Positions 4,335 to 5,271 of a stretch of 5,271 bases of DNA are shown in pieces. How positions within the stretch are numbered: the stretch's first letter is position 1; each line of letters starts with the position of its first letter. The stretch lies in NCBI GenBank assembly GCA_021442545.1, contig JABUSX010000290.1, positions 1 through 5,271 on the forward strand, in the 5' to 3' direction. The translations under genes and the position numbers were made by a program. The notes under the pieces are model-generated. The model saw only the letters and a list, made by a program, of their open reading frames with translations. It had not been told where the DNA came from and made no database searches. The stretch comes from Eubacterium sp. Lineage in GTDB: Bacteria; Bacillota; Clostridia; Lachnospirales; Lachnospiraceae.

Positions 4335-5271
4335 ATGAAAAACGAATGTAAGCGTGATCGGCAGAATATATGGCTGATTTTTTCCGGAGCAGAACTTCCG
4401 GAGCCGGAGGGGTATGTCCTGCGGATGCTGTCGGAAAACAGAGTTCCGGGATTGCTGCCCTGCCGTATTACACGGGTCGATGCCGAGACAAAACTGCATT
4501 TTAATATATCCTCTGTGATCTCATTTACGGATTTTATGGAGACATTTGGCGTTTCCCGACGGCTTTTGGAAGAGTTTCTGAAATCTGTTCTCAACATCTG
4601 TGAATGTCTGGAGGATTATCTTCTGCCTGTAGAAGGCCTGCTTCTGGATCCGGGGAAAATGTATGTTGAGCAGAATCGATTCGAATTTCTTTTCTGTTAC
4701 GTTCCCGGTGAGGATCGGAATTACAATGAGCAGATGCAGTCTCTTTCCGGTATGATCCTTCCGTATCTGGACCGGGAGGATCGTTCGGCTGTTGTAACCG
4801 GCTATCAGCTTTATCAGCAGTGCATGTCCGGTGAAACCGAACCGGACGATCTTAAAAAACTTCTTTTCAGGAAAGAACTTTCATTTTCCGAACCGGAACC
4901 GGTAACAAAAGAGGAACTGGAAAGATCCGCTCTTCTTGATGAATTTTTCAGAGATCCCGATGAAGAAGAGCTTACAGACAGGATCTTTGGGCGGATTCGT
5001 GACCGGTTATCGAAGAAAAAACGAAAAGACAACATACAGGAAAAAAAGAATTGCAGTGAAGCAGACAGAAGGAACAGCAGATCCCCGGAAAAGATGAAAT
5101 ACGGGATGGAGCATACACCAGTAAGTGACGGAGGCTCCGGCAGGAAACAGCGCAGAAAAAGAAATGAAAAGAAAAACAGCATGAAACGAGATCCGGGATA
5201 CGAAAAAGAAAACAGAACAGATTACGTAGAAGGAAGCAGAACAGACCACAGAGCAGGAAGCAGAACAGATT
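4335..5271 (+). CDS. DUF6382 domain-containing protein, 3' end beyond window
   Basis: An open frame of 312 codons runs off the window end. Residues 12 to about 165 match the DUF6382 style of clostridial proteins: GLLPCRITRVDAETKLHFNI at 39-58, ECLEDYLLPVEGLLLDPGKM at 90-109, FEFLFCYVPGE at 116-126, and YQLYQQCMSGE at 157-167. From about 180 the sequence becomes highly charged, with an acidic part (EEELTDRIFGRIRDR near 210-224) and then a long Lys/Arg/Glu/Asn-rich, probably disordered stretch (from about 226). Proteins of this family usually end in an FHA (phosphothreonine-binding) domain after such a linker, and that part would lie past the window. There is no signal peptide or membrane helix, so it is probably cytoplasmic. 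In Tad loci such a protein may link pilus assembly to Ser/Thr kinase signalling, which is inference. The start is supported by GGGAGGT 4 nt upstream. Confidence 0.82.
   Translation, partial: MKNECKRDRQNIWLIFSGAELPEPEGYVLRMLSENRVPGLLPCRITRVDAETKLHFNISSVISFTDFMETFGVSRRLLEEFLKSVLNICECLEDYLLPVEGLLLDPGKMYVEQNRFEFLFCYVPGEDRNYNEQMQSLSGMILPYLDREDRSAVVTGYQLYQQCMSGETEPDDLKKLLFRKELSFSEPEPVTKEELERSALLDEFFRDPDEEELTDRIFGRIRDRLSKKKRKDNIQEKKNCSEADRRNSRSPEKMKYGMEHTPVSDGGSGRKQRRKRNEKKNSMKRDPGYEKENRTDYVEGSRTDHRAGSRTD
5211..5271 (+). repeat. in-frame 24-bp repeat in the DUF6382 linker
   Basis: Units run 5211-5234 and 5235-5258, and a third begins at 5259 and is cut by the window end. Each encodes eight residues of the form (N/S)-R-T-D-x-x-x-G (residues 293-300 and 301-308). 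The period keeps the reading frame, so copy number changes would only lengthen or shorten the linker. The word GGAAGCAGAA within it also occurs in the 42-bp spacer array at 476-485 and 559-568. Confidence 0.75.

Noticed and set aside
4077..4597. - strand frames of 140 and 170 codons and a + frame at 4151-4351 over the 34-bp array
   Set aside because: The repetitive Ser/Arg/Pro/Asp translations simply reflect the array, and they overlap well-supported genes on the + strand.
569..4740. 13-base match GAGCAGATGCAGT between the spacer (569-581) and the DUF6382 gene (4728-4740)
   Set aside because: This is a single short match in A/G-rich sequence, encoding ordinary residues in the gene. It can arise by chance and composition.

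Overview
The window reads as part of a Tad/Flp-type (type IVb) pilus locus from a Gram-positive gut Firmicute, most probably a member of the Lachnospiraceae (Clostridia). The basis is family recognition: a 55-residue Flp1-like pilin, a DUF5702 protein, two TadE-like pseudopilins of the '(K)x-S/A-L-T-L/V-E-A-A' kind, a short A24 (CpaA/TadV-type) prepilin peptidase and a DUF6382 protein. This combination and order is characteristic of Clostridia. All six genes are on the + strand, and I found no credible gene on the - strand.

Layout. 1-232 is an AT-rich, gene-free leader with a degenerate 23-bp tandem repeat. 233-400 is the Flp-like pilin. 401-622 is a purine-rich spacer with a 42-bp tandem array. 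623-2095 is the DUF5702 protein, starting at TTG. 2088-2957 is TadE-like protein 1; it overlaps the DUF5702 gene by 8 bp and carries two Cys/His modules. 2954-3364 is the prepilin peptidase, joined to TadE1 by an ATGA overlap. 3365-3570 is a spacer with a loose repeat. 3571-4113 is TadE-like protein 2. 4095-4299 is a 34-bp tandem array that starts inside the last codons of TadE2. 4335 to the window end is the DUF6382 protein, cut off by the window edge before its usual C-terminal FHA domain.

How the parts probably work together (inference from the families): the peptidase trims the basic leaders of the Flp pilin and the TadE-like pseudopilins. The pilin forms the fibre. The TadE-like and DUF5702 proteins, each anchored by one N-terminal helix, act as minor or assembly components outside the membrane. 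The DUF6382 protein is a likely cytoplasmic, phospho-signal-linked regulator or assembly factor. The motor ATPase and TadB/TadC platform genes are not in the window and would be expected upstream.

The most unusual features are not the genes themselves. First, the 5' coding part of tadE1 can form an uninterrupted ~30-bp RNA stem (2100-2129 with 2275-2304) in which every non-Watson-Crick pair is G-U on the mRNA strand. Second, all four gene-free stretches are of similar size (206-232 bp) and each is filled with a different degenerate tandem repeat. Third, the three E5-bearing prepilin-like proteins all have Ala rather than Gly at the predicted -1 position.
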